Notes under the pieces: generated by a model | Told to the model about the DNA's origin: nothing | The model's database searches: none | What the model saw: only the letters and a program-made list of their open reading frames with translations | Translations under genes and position numbers: made by a program | Assembly (NCBI RefSeq): GCF_024498355.1 | Contig: NZ_CP101833.1 | Span: 973,001-1,037,000, forward strand | Reading direction: 5' to 3' | Origin: Bacillus pumilus | GTDB lineage: Bacteria > Bacillota > Bacilli > Bacillales > Bacillaceae | DNA length: 64,000 nucleotides | Part shown: in pieces, positions 17,281 to 26,291 of the stretch | Layout of the letters: the number at the start of each line of letters is the position of its first letter | Numbering within the stretch: position 1 is the stretch's first letter

Positions 17281-20070
17281 ATGATGAAAATACGTTCACT
17301 CCATATTGCGAATTTCGGGAAATTTTCAAATCGAACCTTTCACTTTTCTGGCGACGGTTTTCAGCTAGTTTATGGCCTGAATGAATCGGGGAAAACGACA
17401 TTGAAGGCGTTTATTGAATCGATGTTATTTGGTTTTTCAAAAAGCAAGATGTATAAGCCGAAGCAGGGGTCTTTTTATGGTGGATCTCTCACTTGTGTAG
17501 ATGAGGAGTTAGGTGTCATTCATATTGAGAGAACGTCCGATCAAGGCGGTCAAGCACAGGTGTTATTACCAAATGGTGAAGTGAAAGGCGAAGCTTTTCT
17601 ACGCACTATTTTAAAGGGAACGGACCGCAGATTATTCCAATCAATTTATTCATTTGATGTGTTTGGACTGCAAAATGTCCAAGCCTTAAGCCAAGATCAA
17701 ATCGGTGAATTTCTACTCTTTTCAAGTTTATTTGGTTCAGATGCGGCCTCAAAGATGGATAGCAGGCTGCTAAAGCTGCAGGAGCAGCTATTTAAACCAA
17801 ATGGACGCAAGCCGGAATTAAACCAGCAGCTTGATCGTTTAAAAGAGCTGACAGGCCAGCTGAAACAAGCCAAATTGGTAGAAGGCCGTTATGCCGAAAA
17901 GAAACGGGAGCATTCTGAATTAACGGAGAGTATAGAAAAGCTTCAAAATGAAATGAAACAGGTAGAAGAAAATATTCATCAACTGACGGAACACATTCGA
18001 CTGTATCCCATGATAGAGAACAAGGTGGAGCTAAAAAAAGAATTGGGGCATTATCCAGAACGAGTCAAACGATTTAAACAAGAAACAGAGCATGAACTTG
18101 ATAAACTAGAATCACACCTTCACCCGAAAAAAGCGCAATTGACGGCACTGAAGCAGAAATTAGATCAATTGCAAACCTCGCTGGCCCAAATGCAACCACT
18201 CTATGAAAATGATACGTTAATGGAGATGAAACATGTCGTCGATGAATCGTCTGAGGCTGAGCTTGTGATGAAGCGCTTAGCAGAAGGTAAAGCAGAGCGT
18301 GAGTCACTGAAACAAAAAATAGAAGAAGCGACAGCGAAGCTGAGGTGGCAGCGTCCAATTAAGCTGGATCAGATTGATGACTCACTTGATTTTGAGTGGG
18401 AATTAAAGGAGGCTGTCAGCCAATACGTTCGTTTAATGGATAGAAAAGCGCAGCTGGATGACCGATTTGATCAAGCAAGACATGAGCTAGAAGAAGCGGA
18501 AACCGCTCTAAAAGGATTAAAGGAACAGCAGGTCAGGCAGCAGGGCACAGAAGATGTCAGAGGAACAAGAACGAAAGAGAAACAGGTTCATTCCCGGGCG
18601 TGGTTACTCCCGGTCATGTTTATGTTTGATGCGGTGATCCTGCTCGTATTATTTTTTTTAGCAGAGTGGTGGGTGACATTCCTCTTTGCAGTGTTTTCTG
18701 TTTTTGTCTTCATTGCCATTTATCCATTCATTAAACTTTCTCAAATGAGGCGAGGAAGCGGCGGAGAGACCTCTGATTCCTTTCAGGTCCAAGCAGCTTC
18801 AGCTGAAACGCTTGTGAGGCAAAAGGAGCTTCTGTACGAAAGAATCATCCGGCAATATGAAGACTGGGAGCTAGAGCTGGAACCGGTCCAACAGCAAGTA
18901 GAGGAAATGAAAAGACAGCTGGGCTTGTCCTCAGAGCTCTCTTTCCTCGTAGAAGCCTTCCATATCCTGAAACAATTAAAAACGAACACAGCAGCATATG
19001 AGGAGCTTACTCGGGAAATAGACGTGCTCGCCGACCAGCATTCAATCTACGAGCGTAGAGTGTTAGCGTTAAGCAGCATACTTCAAAGAAATGAAGGAAC
19101 CATTCAAAAGAACATCTCAGCCTTTCAAGAGATATTGAAAGATGAGGCGAAAAGAGAAAAAGAACGCCAGGCATTGAACGTATCCATTCAACATGTGGAG
19201 CAGCAGCTGACAACGCTAGAAGGGGAAATTCAATATTACGAAAAACAAATTGGCGAGCTTTTTCGTCAAGTAGAAGCGGAGTCAAAAGAAGATTACCAAG
19301 TACTTTCCCATCTATCTAAAGAATACCGGGAGCGGCTGTACAATTTGCAGCAGCTGAACCAAGAGCTGCATAGAAGCGGCAGTTTTAATGAGGAAGAATG
19401 GATTGCTCGGAAAGGATTACGCCTCCTTGAGGAGGAATGCGCAGAAGCGAAGCAGCATCTACATGACATTCAACTGAACTTGAGGAATATGGAAAAGCGC
19501 TTAGCAGAACTAGCAGTGGACATCCGGCAAATAGAAGCATCAGGTACGGTGTCTGATTTGACTCATCAGCTTGCAGCCGAGCAGGAACATGCAAAGCACC
19601 TTGCGAAAAAATGGGCAGCTATTCAGCTTGTCCGCTCCGTCATTCGAGAAAAATTGAATGAACATAAAGAAACAAGGCTGCCAGCGCTCCTTCAAAGAGC
19701 TTCCAGCTTTATTCAGCCGTTAACAAATGATCGATATGAAGCCATTTTATTTTCAACTGAAGATGACCGGCTGATTGTAAAAAGGGTGGATGGACGAATA
19801 TTCCGCCCAGAGGAGCTTTCGCAGGCAACATGTGAACAAATCTATCTCGCGATTCGTTTTGCGCTCGCTTTGTCTCATCAGCAAGATTGTCAGCTCCCAT
19901 TTATGATGGATGACAGCTTCGTTCATTTTGATCATGTTCGCCTAGGAAGAGTGCTGGAGATGATGAATAAAATGACTCGTTTTGAGACACAGCTGTTTTA
20001 TTTCACCTGTCATCATCATATGAAGCAAGCAGCAGAAGAGAGCCAGATTACGAGTTTAGCAGTTGAATGA
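17281..20070 (+). CDS. yhaN: Rad50/SbcC-like ATPase with a membrane hairpin, YhaN
   Basis: This 929-residue SMC-like ATPase has N-terminal Walker A GLNESGKTT (about residues 33-41), long coiled coils, and C-terminal Walker B LPFMMDDSFVHFD. In the centre, where Rad50/SbcC has a zinc hook, there is no CxxC. Instead two hydrophobic segments occur at about residues 440-485 (WLLPVMFMFDAVILLVLFFL and WWVTFLFAVFSVFVFIAIYPF), so the coiled-coil apex is probably in the membrane. AAAGGAG precedes the start. It forms an operon with yhaO. Confidence 0.9.
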   Translation: MMKIRSLHIANFGKFSNRTFHFSGDGFQLVYGLNESGKTTLKAFIESMLFGFSKSKMYKPKQGSFYGGSLTCVDEELGVIHIERTSDQGGQAQVLLPNGEVKGEAFLRTILKGTDRRLFQSIYSFDVFGLQNVQALSQDQIGEFLLFSSLFGSDAASKMDSRLLKLQEQLFKPNGRKPELNQQLDRLKELTGQLKQAKLVEGRYAEKKREHSELTESIEKLQNEMKQVEENIHQLTEHIRLYPMIENKVELKKELGHYPERVKRFKQETEHELDKLESHLHPKKAQLTALKQKLDQLQTSLAQMQPLYENDTLMEMKHVVDESSEAELVMKRLAEGKAERESLKQKIEEATAKLRWQRPIKLDQIDDSLDFEWELKEAVSQYVRLMDRKAQLDDRFDQARHELEEAETALKGLKEQQVRQQGTEDVRGTRTKEKQVHSRAWLLPVMFMFDAVILLVLFFLAEWWVTFLFAVFSVFVFIAIYPFIKLSQMRRGSGGETSDSFQVQAASAETLVRQKELLYERIIRQYEDWELELEPVQQQVEEMKRQLGLSSELSFLVEAFHILKQLKTNTAAYEELTREIDVLADQHSIYERRVLALSSILQRNEGTIQKNISAFQEILKDEAKREKERQALNVSIQHVEQQLTTLEGEIQYYEKQIGELFRQVEAESKEDYQVLSHLSKEYRERLYNLQQLNQELHRSGSFNEEEWIARKGLRLLEEECAEAKQHLHDIQLNLRNMEKRLAELAVDIRQIEASGTVSDLTHQLAAEQEHAKHLAKKWAAIQLVRSVIREKLNEHKETRLPALLQRASSFIQPLTNDRYEAILFSTEDDRLIVKRVDGRIFRPEELSQATCEQIYLAIRFALALSHQQDCQLPFMMDDSFVHFDHVRLGRVLEMMNKMTRFETQLFYFTCHHHMKQAAEESQITSLAVE

Positions 20071-20097
20071 TTGACAAATAATGACTTATGTTATACT
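20071..20097 (+). promoter_or_regulatory. Likely promoter of yhaM
   Basis: TTGACA overlaps the yhaN stop (20071-20076) and TATACT lies at 20092-20097. The spacer is only 15 bp, but the -10 is extended (TGTTATACT). Confidence 0.5.
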
Positions 20098-20132
20098 TAT
20101 ATGAGCAGAAATATGGAAGGAGCTTTTATTGA

Positions 20133-21080
20133 ATGGCTAAAGGGATCATGACCTATGATGTCGGCGAACAAGTTGACCTGCATTTATTAATTAAATCATC
20201 TACTAAAGGGATTGCAAGTAATGGCAAACCATTTTTAACATTAATTCTTCAAGATCAAAGTGGGGATATTGAGGCGAAGCTATGGGATGCAAAGCAGAAT
20301 GATGAACTCACATATGCCGCGCAAACCATCGTGAAGGTAGTAGGTGACATTCATCATTATCGCGGGAGGAATCAGCTGAAGCTTAGGAATATACGCCCTG
20401 TTGCTGAAAACGAGCAAATTCGAATTGATGATTTTCTCGAAACAGCTCCTATTCCAAAACACGATATGATGGATACGATTATGCAATATATCTTTGATAT
20501 GAAAAACCCTAATATTCAGCGTGTCACACGGCATTTGCTGAAGAAATACGGACAGGAATTTGCTGATTATCCAGCAGCGACAAAAAATCATCACGAATTT
20601 GTCTCAGGTCTCGCCTATCACGTGGTGTCCATGCTGCATTTAGCGAAATCAATTGTTGACCTATACCCATCACTTGATCGAGATCTTTTATATTCTGGCA
20701 TCATTCTTCATGATTTAGGGAAAGTAAAAGAGCTTTCGGGTCCAGTCTCAACCACATATACAGTTGAAGGGAATTTAATTGGACATATTTCGATTATGGT
20801 GACAGAAATTGCGAAAGCTGCAGAAGAGCTTGGCATTGATTCAGAAGAAATTCTGATTTTACAGCACTTAGTACTGAGTCATCACGGAAAAGGAGAGTGG
20901 GGCAGCCCGAAACCACCAATGGTGAAGGAAGCCGAAATTCTCCACTATATTGATAATTTAGATGCGAAGATGAATATGATGGATCGTGCGCTTGAGCATG
21001 TGAAGCCAGGAGAATATACAGAACGTATTTTTGCTCTAGAGAATCGTTCATTTTATAAACCAACCTTTCATGATCAATAA
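20133..21080 (+). CDS. yhaM: 3'-5' exoribonuclease YhaM
   Basis: This 315-residue enzyme has an N-terminal OB-fold (about 15-100) and a C-terminal HD domain with [26 protein letters not shown] and [13 protein letters not shown]. The length equals that of B. subtilis YhaM (about 314), which removes short 3' tails and also degrades single-stranded DNA. It uses divalent metal bound by the HD residues. A promoter before it allows expression separate from yhaN. Confidence 0.95.
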   Translation: MAKGIMTYDVGEQVDLHLLIKSSTKGIASNGKPFLTLILQDQSGDIEAKLWDAKQNDELTYAAQTIVKVVGDIHHYRGRNQLKLRNIRPVAENEQIRIDDFLETAPIPKHDMMDTIMQYIFDMKNPNIQRVTRHLLKKYGQEFADYPAATKNHHEFVSGLAYHVVSMLHLAKSIVDLYPSLDRDLLYSGIILHDLGKVKELSGPVSTTYTVEGNLIGHISIMVTEIAKAAEELGIDSEEILILQHLVLSHHGKGEWGSPKPPMVKEAEILHYIDNLDAKMNMMDRALEHVKPGEYTERIFALENRSFYKPTFHDQ

Positions 21081-21088
21081 CAATGTCA

Positions 21089-21116
21089 AAACGTCCGTTT
21101 ATGCGGGCGTTTTTTT
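21089..21116 (+). terminator. Intrinsic terminator of yhaM
   Basis: AACGTCCG / CGGGCGTT with one G-T wobble, followed by seven T. Confidence 0.85.
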
Positions 21117-21194
21117 CATAACTTGTCTTCTTCTCGCATAAGCATGTAACACAAAGGAAGAGAGAGCTGTTCTGAAAAAAGGAGGCGATAAAAA

Positions 21195-21425
21195 ATGTTG
21201 TTTTTTCCATGGTGGGTGTATGCATGTATCATTGGCATTATTTTCTGTGCGTATAAATTAATGACAACGGCCAAAGAGGAGCAAGAAATTGATCAATCCT
21301 TTATTGAAAAGGAAGGAGAAATTTTTATCGAGCGAATGGAACAAGAAAGAGAGCGCAGACGTCAAGATCAGCAAGTGAAAAGATCACAGGATACGGCGGC
21401 ACATGAAGATCACTCGATTGCTTAA
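21195..21425 (+). CDS. yhaL: Sporulation protein YhaL
   Basis: This 76-residue protein has one N-terminal membrane segment (MLFFPWWVYACIIGIIFCAY) and a charged, arginine-rich helical tail (MEQERERRRQDQQ). It is similar to B. subtilis YhaL, annotated as sporulation-associated. The ribosome-binding site AAAAGGAGG is strong. It lies between yhaM and prsA, converging on prsA. The molecular role is unknown. Confidence 0.85.
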   Translation: MLFFPWWVYACIIGIIFCAYKLMTTAKEEQEIDQSFIEKEGEIFIERMEQERERRRQDQQVKRSQDTAAHEDHSIA

Positions 21426-21436
21426 TCAGGTCATAT

Positions 21437-21474
21437 AAAAACCCCTCTGCACGATCACGGCAGAGGGGTTTTTT
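21437..21474. terminator. Bidirectional terminator between yhaL and prsA
   Basis: AAAACCCCTCTGC / GCAGAGGGGTTTT has A/T runs on both sides and serves both convergent genes. Confidence 0.9.
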
Positions 21475-21478
21475 GTGA

Positions 21479-22363
21479 TTACTGGTTTTGTTGAGGTTGT
21501 TGATTTTGTGCGGGTTGTTGAGACTTTTCTTTGAATGTGTTTTCAAGTTCTTTATCTTTTACTTTCACATCGGCATCTTTCACCAATTTGTTTAAGATCG
21601 TTTGGATTTCATTTGTGTCTGCTTGTTTTTGATTAAGTAGTTCTTTTTTCAAGTCTGCTTTCATGTCATCGTATTTACCGCGTTCTTCGGTCTTTTTAAT
21701 GATATGGTAGCCGAATTGTGATTTCACTGGTTTGCTGATTTCATTCACCTTTAGTTTGAAAGCAGCTTTACTGAAGTTCTCGTCCATTTGACCTTCTTTT
21801 GCGAACCAGCCTACATCGCCGCCTTGTGCTGCTGAAGCCGTGTCAGTTGAATATTCAGACACAAGGGCATCCCATTTTTCACCTTTATCTAATTTCTTTT
21901 CCACTTCGTCAGCTGTTTTCTTATCAGCTACTAAAATGTGGCTCGCGCGGATTTTTCCTTTTAGGTCATCGTAATACGCTTTTACTTCTTTATCAGTGAT
22001 TTTGATGTTAGCTTTGGCAGCCTTTTGAGTCAGCAGCTCATATTTTACTTGATCTTTGATGTAATCTTTTCCGAATTCATCTTGAAGTTGTTTTAAACGA
22101 TCTTCACCAAGTGTCTTTTTATATTCTTCCATTTTCTTATCAATTTCTTTATCTGATACTTTGTATTTGTCAGCAAGAACCTTTTGTTGAACAAGTAGGT
22201 TTAAAGCATCTCCACCTGCTTGTTTCTTAAGAGTTGTATAAAGCTCTTCTTTTGTGACATCTCCTGATTTTGTTGTTGCGATTACATCTTTATCACCGCT
22301 ACTGCATGCGCCAAGAGTTAAAACACTTACTGCTGTTACAGCTGCTAAAGCCATTTTTTTCAT
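21479..22363 (-). CDS. prsA: Foldase lipoprotein PrsA (peptidyl-prolyl isomerase)
   Basis: This 294-residue lipoprotein has a signal peptide ending in the lipobox LTLGAC (lipidated Cys20). A SurA-like N-terminal region is followed by a parvulin-type isomerase domain (IRASHILVADK... to FGYHIIKK, about residues 138-232) and a charged tail rich in glutamine. It is anchored on the outer face of the membrane and folds exported proteins, including alkaline protease; aprE lies in this window. B. subtilis PrsA is about 292 residues. Confidence 0.95.
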   Translation of the reverse strand: MKKMALAAVTAVSVLTLGACSSGDKDVIATTKSGDVTKEELYTTLKKQAGGDALNLLVQQKVLADKYKVSDKEIDKKMEEYKKTLGEDRLKQLQDEFGKDYIKDQVKYELLTQKAAKANIKITDKEVKAYYDDLKGKIRASHILVADKKTADEVEKKLDKGEKWDALVSEYSTDTASAAQGGDVGWFAKEGQMDENFSKAAFKLKVNEISKPVKSQFGYHIIKKTEERGKYDDMKADLKKELLNQKQADTNEIQTILNKLVKDADVKVKDKELENTFKEKSQQPAQNQQPQQNQ

Positions 22364-22524
22364 TCAAAAAACACTCCTAATCTTTCCAATTTATTTATCA
22401 TTGCTTGTATCATAACATATTGTGACACGCTGTAAAAAGAAATGCAAATGGGAGGGCATTCGTCTAGTCAAAAATTTGCGCGCCACATACACATATAGTG
22501 ATCACAAAAAGGAGGCTGAATTAT

Positions 22525-22611
22525 ATGGGAGCAGGATATTCTAATGGGTTTGCTTTATTGGTCGTGCTATTCATTTTGCTGATCATCGTTGGTGCAGCAT
22601 ATCTTTACTAA
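22525..22611 (+). CDS. sscA: SscA-like small spore coat assembly protein (YjcZ family)
   Basis: This 28-residue protein (MGAGYSNGFALLVVLFILLI...) is one glycine-rich stretch followed by a single hydrophobic helix, the YjcZ/SscA form. The ribosome-binding site AAAAGGAGG is strong. B. subtilis sscA (yhzE), a 28-residue spore coat assembly protein, is in the same neighbourhood. Upstream CATATAGTGA (22493-22502) resembles a mother-cell -10. A close paralogue follows 145 bp downstream. Confidence 0.75.
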   Translation: MGAGYSNGFALLVVLFILLIIVGAAYLY

Positions 22612-22629
22612 TTAAATCGCTGTTACAGA

Positions 22630-22668
22630 AAGGAGCCGTCCTGCCATGCGTGCGGGCGGTTCTTTTTT
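22630..22668 (+). terminator. Intrinsic terminator between the two sscA-like genes
   Basis: GAGCCGTCCTGC / GCGGGCGGTTC followed by six T. Confidence 0.8.
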
Positions 22669-22756
22669 CAAACGATGACAGGTGCCTAAACGTTTTCAAT
22701 TTTTCTGCATACACTGTGCTTAGAACAGAGGAAGAACTGGCAGGAGGTGTTTTCAC

Positions 22757-22846
22757 ATGGGAGGAGAAGTCTTTGCTGGCGGTTTTGCACTAGTCGTCGT
22801 GTTATTCATCTTATTGATCATTATCGGTGCATCTTGGATTTGCTAA
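22757..22846 (+). CDS. Second SscA-like (YjcZ family) small spore protein
   Basis: This 29-residue paralogue of the preceding gene (MGGEVFAGGFALVVVLFILL...) shares the core FALxVVLFILLII. CAGGAGG lies 10 bases before the ATG. It has its own terminator and probably its own promoter, so the pair looks like a tandem duplication. It ends in an unusual Trp-Ile-Cys. Confidence 0.75.
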   Translation: MGGEVFAGGFALVVVLFILLIIIGASWIC

Positions 22847-22860
22847 TAGATCATAGAATA

Positions 22861-22890
22861 CAAAAAGCTGCCCTCAAACTGGCAGCTTTT
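22861..22890. terminator. Bidirectional terminator
   Basis: AAAAGCTGCC / GGCAGCTTTT; on the minus strand five T follow, serving the small membrane-protein frame at 22900. Confidence 0.8.
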
Positions 22891-22899
22891 GCTTTGATC

Positions 22900-23085
22900 T
22901 TAAATAGAAATGGTAATTTCAACAAATGATGAGATAAGTAAGATCAGTATCGATACATTGATAAAGCGAAACACCTTATCTTGCCGTTCTTCAGGAATCT
23001 CTCTGACAAGGCATAATGTATTAGTAAGCCTGTTTATTGAATACACAATAAACGCGGCAAAGACGATGAAGTAAAATAAAACTAT
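22900..23085 (-). pseudogene. Small two-helix membrane protein frame with no ATG/GTG/TTG start
   Basis: An open frame of 61 codons on the minus strand encodes a plausible small membrane protein: a hydrophobic segment (IVLFYFIVFAAFIVYSINR), a charged loop (REIPEERQDK) and a second hydrophobic segment (FINVSILILLISSF). A very strong ribosome-binding site, GAGGGGGG, stands 7 bases before the codon ATA, exactly where a start is expected. No ATG, GTG or TTG occurs in frame between the upstream stop and this point. Either ATA is used as the start, or an ATG has mutated to ATA and the gene is decaying. The next in-frame GTG has no ribosome-binding site. Confidence 0.45.
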
Positions 23086-23167
23086 CGGAGATCCCCCCTC
23101 TCTATGCTATTCCCATACTACATTACCAAATTTTTTATGAAAAAGATAGAAGTTGGCTTTAAAAACC

Positions 23168-23686
23168 TCATGATGAGGAAGTTTGGTCAACTAAAATATC
23201 AAACTCGTCTTGGGCTTGATCAATGATACAGGATTTTGGTGCTTTTAGCAGTTTCCATGCAAATAAAAAATCAGGCAAACAATAGCCTGCATGAATACTT
23301 GCGATGATGATAAAATAGTGTGCGTACATTGGAAACGCCATGCCTAAAAAAAAGTAAACAGGTGAGATGACACAAAACGGGCTGAGCAGTGAGAAAAGCA
23401 TCACTCTCTTTGGCACGCGCTGCCAGCAATTTCGTTTAAATAACGTCATTTTTTTCTTGTTTTTCATCACTGGAATCAAGTGAACCACACGGTGGACAAG
23501 CAATGTCGCAAGTAAAAGCACAGCAAAAAGCGGTGCATTGTGACTGCTTAGTCTCGTTTCAGGATGAGTCAGTTGAAAACATAAAAAAGCCATAATGAAA
23601 AAAAGTACAGCAAGACTTATAGCTGAAATCACCATTCTCGTATAACCATAATCCTTTTCAAGATTAATGGTCTTCCAACAATTCAT
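23168..23686 (-). CDS. yhaJ: DUF3267 membrane protein, YhaJ-like
   Basis: This 172-residue polytopic membrane protein (about four helices) is of the DUF3267 type, with LVHRVVHLIPV in the place of the family's metal-binding HExxH-like motif. GGAAGG lies 6 bases before the ATG at 23686. The size and position before yhaI agree with B. subtilis YhaJ. Function unknown. A glutamate is missing from the HRVVH motif, so protease activity is doubtful. Confidence 0.65.
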   Translation of the reverse strand: MNCWKTINLEKDYGYTRMVISAISLAVLFFIMAFLCFQLTHPETRLSSHNAPLFAVLLLATLLVHRVVHLIPVMKNKKKMTLFKRNCWQRVPKRVMLFSLLSPFCVISPVYFFLGMAFPMYAHYFIIIASIHAGYCLPDFLFAWKLLKAPKSCIIDQAQDEFDILVDQTSSS

Positions 23687-23916
23687 TTTCATCCTTCCAA
23701 TCTAAAATCTAATTGAATATCTCCAGATAATTTACTCTTCCTGAGGATAAAAATCAATGGTTTTTATGAAAAAAAATAAAATGTTGCATTCATATGGAAT
23801 AAAGAGAGGAAACTTTGGATTTTTCAAGAAAAAAAGACATAAGGGGGAGGTTCGTCTCTTTCGTCAATGAGTCATTTCGGCTAAAATAGAAAGACTAAGA
23901 GAAAGAGGGAACGTAC

Positions 23917-24261
23917 ATGAGTATTGAGGAACGAATGAGCCAACTCGAATATTATATGGAACTTTTACTGACGGCGACAGATATGAGCCGTTATCCATAT
24001 TATGCGCTATTGATCCGGCAGCGTGTATCGAAAGAAGAAGCAGAGGATATTGAGCGTATTTGTGCTGAGCTTTCAGATGAAATGGACAAGCAAAAAGCAC
24101 AAGGCTATGTCATGTTTGACGATCTCCTTGCGCTTTTTGCGGGACAGTTAATTGAAAAGCTGGATGTTCATGAGACAATATTTGCTTTACATGATCAAGG
24201 GCTGTTTCAGCCGTTAATGAATGAATTTATAAAGATCATTAAACAATTTGATTTGATTTAG
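23917..24261 (+). CDS. yhaI: DUF1878 protein YhaI
   Basis: This 114-residue acidic, helical cytoplasmic protein of DUF1878 is about as long as B. subtilis YhaI. AGAGGGA precedes the ATG. Its last 23 bp overlap the 3' end of scoC, which runs the other way. No catalytic motif is visible and no function is known. Confidence 0.85.
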   Translation: MSIEERMSQLEYYMELLLTATDMSRYPYYALLIRQRVSKEEAEDIERICAELSDEMDKQKAQGYVMFDDLLALFAGQLIEKLDVHETIFALHDQGLFQPLMNEFIKIIKQFDLI

Positions 24262-24859
24262 CCGCTTTTTCTGCTGCCTCAGCTGAGTCTTCGAGTTCCT
24301 CAGGCTTTTTCGTGATTTTTCCACGCTCATTCAAAAAGTCCTTCTCAATGTTTGAAAACGATTTCTCAAAAATCTCCATGAAGTCCTCACCATAAATGTT
24401 TCGGATAATACACATCATTTCTAAAATTTCAGGGAACTTTCCGTAAATGTCATGAAGCGGCTGTGCGCCTTTGACAATACCAGTTCGGGCCGGGTCGAAA
24501 TCTTCGAGTAGTTTATGGAATGTCTCTTCGCCTTTTGGCGTTAGCTCAATATACGTATTGCGTTTATCGTTTAACTTTTTAGAAAATTTCAAAAATCCTC
24601 TTTCTTCCAGTTTTTTGGAGAAGTTAAACGCAGTTGATACATGCATGACGCCAAACTTTGCAATTTCTGATATTGAAGCTCCTTTTAATTGATACGCAAT
24701 CCACAAAATATGATGTTCATTAATATTCAGGTTATACGGTTTGATCCACTGCTGCCAGTCTTTCTCAATGGATTTCCAAAGAGCTTTGCTCAATTGGGCC
24801 ATTCTTTGACTGAATAAAAGTGCTTCTTTTACATCGAAAGGCTGTTCCGAATGATTCAT
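24239..24859 (-). CDS. scoC: MarR-family transition-state regulator ScoC (Hpr)
   Basis: This 206-residue MarR-type repressor of protease production and sporulation genes has the winged helix ([45 protein letters not shown]...), nearly identical to B. subtilis ScoC. The start at 24859 ([16 protein letters not shown]) is aligned with the B. subtilis N-terminus and has AGGTG 6 bases before it. In B. subtilis it represses aprE and nprE; aprE lies 27 kb away in this window. The C-terminal tail is charged and variable. Confidence 0.95.
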   Translation of the reverse strand: MNHSEQPFDVKEALLFSQRMAQLSKALWKSIEKDWQQWIKPYNLNINEHHILWIAYQLKGASISEIAKFGVMHVSTAFNFSKKLEERGFLKFSKKLNDKRNTYIELTPKGEETFHKLLEDFDPARTGIVKGAQPLHDIYGKFPEILEMMCIIRNIYGEDFMEIFEKSFSNIEKDFLNERGKITKKPEELEDSAEAAEKAAKSNQIV

Positions 24860-24984
24860 CCATTTCACCTACTTCTCTTTTTCTTGTAATTCTATTATGC
24901 CAATAAAATAAAGATTAATAAAGCTGAAAATTCAAGAATTTTTAAAAGTCATGAAAAACATTGACAAAATAACCTTTTTTCAAC

Positions 24985-25019
24985 AAAAAAAGTGCGGGAT
25001 ACGCACCCCGCACACTTTT
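24985..25019 (-). terminator. Intrinsic terminator of yhaH
   Basis: On the minus strand GTGCGGGG / CCCGCAC is followed by seven T. Confidence 0.85.
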
Positions 25020-25046
25020 GTAAACGAATATTTATTTGTGAGTATA

Positions 25047-25403
25047 TTAGTTTTGTAAGGTTTTCTCCAGTTGTTTAAGCTTTTCCTCAATTTCCTGAAT
25101 TTCCTTTTGTAAGTCCTGCTGATGAGGTTTGATTTCTTCGCGCCATTGCTGAATAGATGTTTGCAATTCAGTCCCAACCTCTTTAATGACTTCTGCACTT
25201 TCTTTTGCCGTTGCAACAATTTGCTCTTTTAAAGCTTGTCCGTCTCTTTTTAATCTTGTCAGCGTATCTTCGAATTTGTCATAGCTGTCTTTCATCTTTC
25301 CGCGTACATCTCTGCCAGAAGAGGGAGTCGTCAGGAGCACTGCCGCACCTCCGAGGAGACCGCCTACAAATAATCCTGTTAATAAAGAACGTCCACTAGC
25401 CAT
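25047..25403 (-). CDS. yhaH: YtxH-like protein YhaH
   Basis: This 118-residue protein has an N-terminal glycine-rich membrane segment (SLLTGLFVGGLLGGAAVLLTTP) and a long coiled-coil tail ending EKLKQLEKTLQN, the YtxH arrangement. The length equals B. subtilis YhaH. Related genes are general-stress or sporulation controlled. The tail probably faces the cytoplasm. Confidence 0.85.
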   Translation of the reverse strand: MASGRSLLTGLFVGGLLGGAAVLLTTPSSGRDVRGKMKDSYDKFEDTLTRLKRDGQALKEQIVATAKESAEVIKEVGTELQTSIQQWREEIKPHQQDLQKEIQEIEEKLKQLEKTLQN

Positions 25404-25531
25404 TCAAATCACCTCTAGTCAAATTTTACACATTCGCATGTTCTCTCTTAGCTGATGATCAGCTTCATTGAACTTCCATACATAGCTTGCTTTATTTTAG
25501 CATACTTTTGAAGAAAAGGGAGGGGAGAAGG

Positions 25532-25723
25532 TTGTCTGTCTTTCTGTTCGTTTTTACGTGTATCGGTGTCGTTTTCACAGGTGGTTCCATTCATTATGCA
25601 AGACAGCTTGGGTATGCAGGGTCTTATCCGCCAAAACATGTATTAAAGCAAAAAGCACTTGTGTGTGCGGCAGGTGCAGGGATTTCGCTTCTCGTTTTGC
25701 TGCTTACCCTTTTTCTTTTATAA
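25532..25723 (+). CDS. Small two-helix membrane protein
   Basis: This 63-residue protein has two hydrophobic segments (VFLFVFTCIGVVFTGG and GISLLVLLLTLFLL) joined by a basic loop. The TTG at 25532 is chosen since GGAGGGG stands about 6 bases upstream; an ATG 45 bases earlier lacks a ribosome-binding site. It lies between yhaH and trpP, where B. subtilis also has a small gene (possibly yhzF); I could not verify the match. Function unknown. Confidence 0.6.
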   Translation: MSVFLFVFTCIGVVFTGGSIHYARQLGYAGSYPPKHVLKQKALVCAAGAGISLLVLLLTLFLL

Positions 25724-25730
25724 AAGCATG

Positions 25731-25762
25731 AAAAAACCTCTTCATCTGACATGAAGAGGTTC
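25731..25762 (-). terminator. Intrinsic terminator of trpP
   Basis: AACCTCTTCAT / ATGAAGAGGTT with six T on the minus side, 9 bp after the trpP stop. Confidence 0.85.
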
Positions 25763-25770
25763 GTTATGCG

Positions 25771-26289
25771 TTATGCAACTTCTATCATTCTTGCACGCCT
25801 TAGAATGGACTGAGCAATTGGGAAGACAAATACCATGGCAATGGTATTAATCACAACTGCTGGCAGGACAACACCCACAAGAAGTGCTGGTAATGCAGCT
25901 GGCAGTCCTGTGATCAGTAAAGCGGCAGATAGGAAAATCACGCCGGATACGGCGGTTCCAATAGCTGTTAGCACAGCGGTCAGCACGATTTTGTTCTTCA
26001 TCTTCTGGCAAGATAAGAAAAGGGCTAGGAAGATAAAGGCTGTCACTGGTTTATCAATCATATTTGGAATTTGTCCGCCTGGGAAACCCGTTGTCAAAGC
26101 GGAAATGACACCAGTCACTAGGGCAATCACGACTACATGCTGTACCTTAGGGAAAAGGATGATGCTTAAAAACATCATGACCAGCATCATATCAGGTTTC
26201 ATTCCGAAAAAGATGGGCGGGAAAATCGTATGCAAAACAGCTCCCATTGCTGCAAGCAATGACATAATCACTAATTCTTTTGTTTTCAT
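25771..26289 (-). CDS. trpP: Probable tryptophan transporter TrpP
   Basis: This 172-residue integral membrane protein has about five helices and matches B. subtilis TrpP (YhaG, 172 residues). The ATG at 26289 is selected because GAGGAG stands 9 bases upstream; the longer frame begins inside the leader. The leader is full of GAG/TAG triplets that overlap the ribosome-binding site, so translation should be shut off by tryptophan-bound TRAP. Confidence 0.9.
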   Translation of the reverse strand: MKTKELVIMSLLAAMGAVLHTIFPPIFFGMKPDMMLVMMFLSIILFPKVQHVVVIALVTGVISALTTGFPGGQIPNMIDKPVTAFIFLALFLSCQKMKNKIVLTAVLTAIGTAVSGVIFLSAALLITGLPAALPALLVGVVLPAVVINTIAMVFVFPIAQSILRRARMIEVA

Positions 26290-26291
26290 TT

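Noticed and set aside
18783..18989. Serine-rich minus-strand frames inside yhaN
   Set aside because: They are antisense to coiled-coil codons (Glu/Gln read as Ser/Leu) and are typical shadows.
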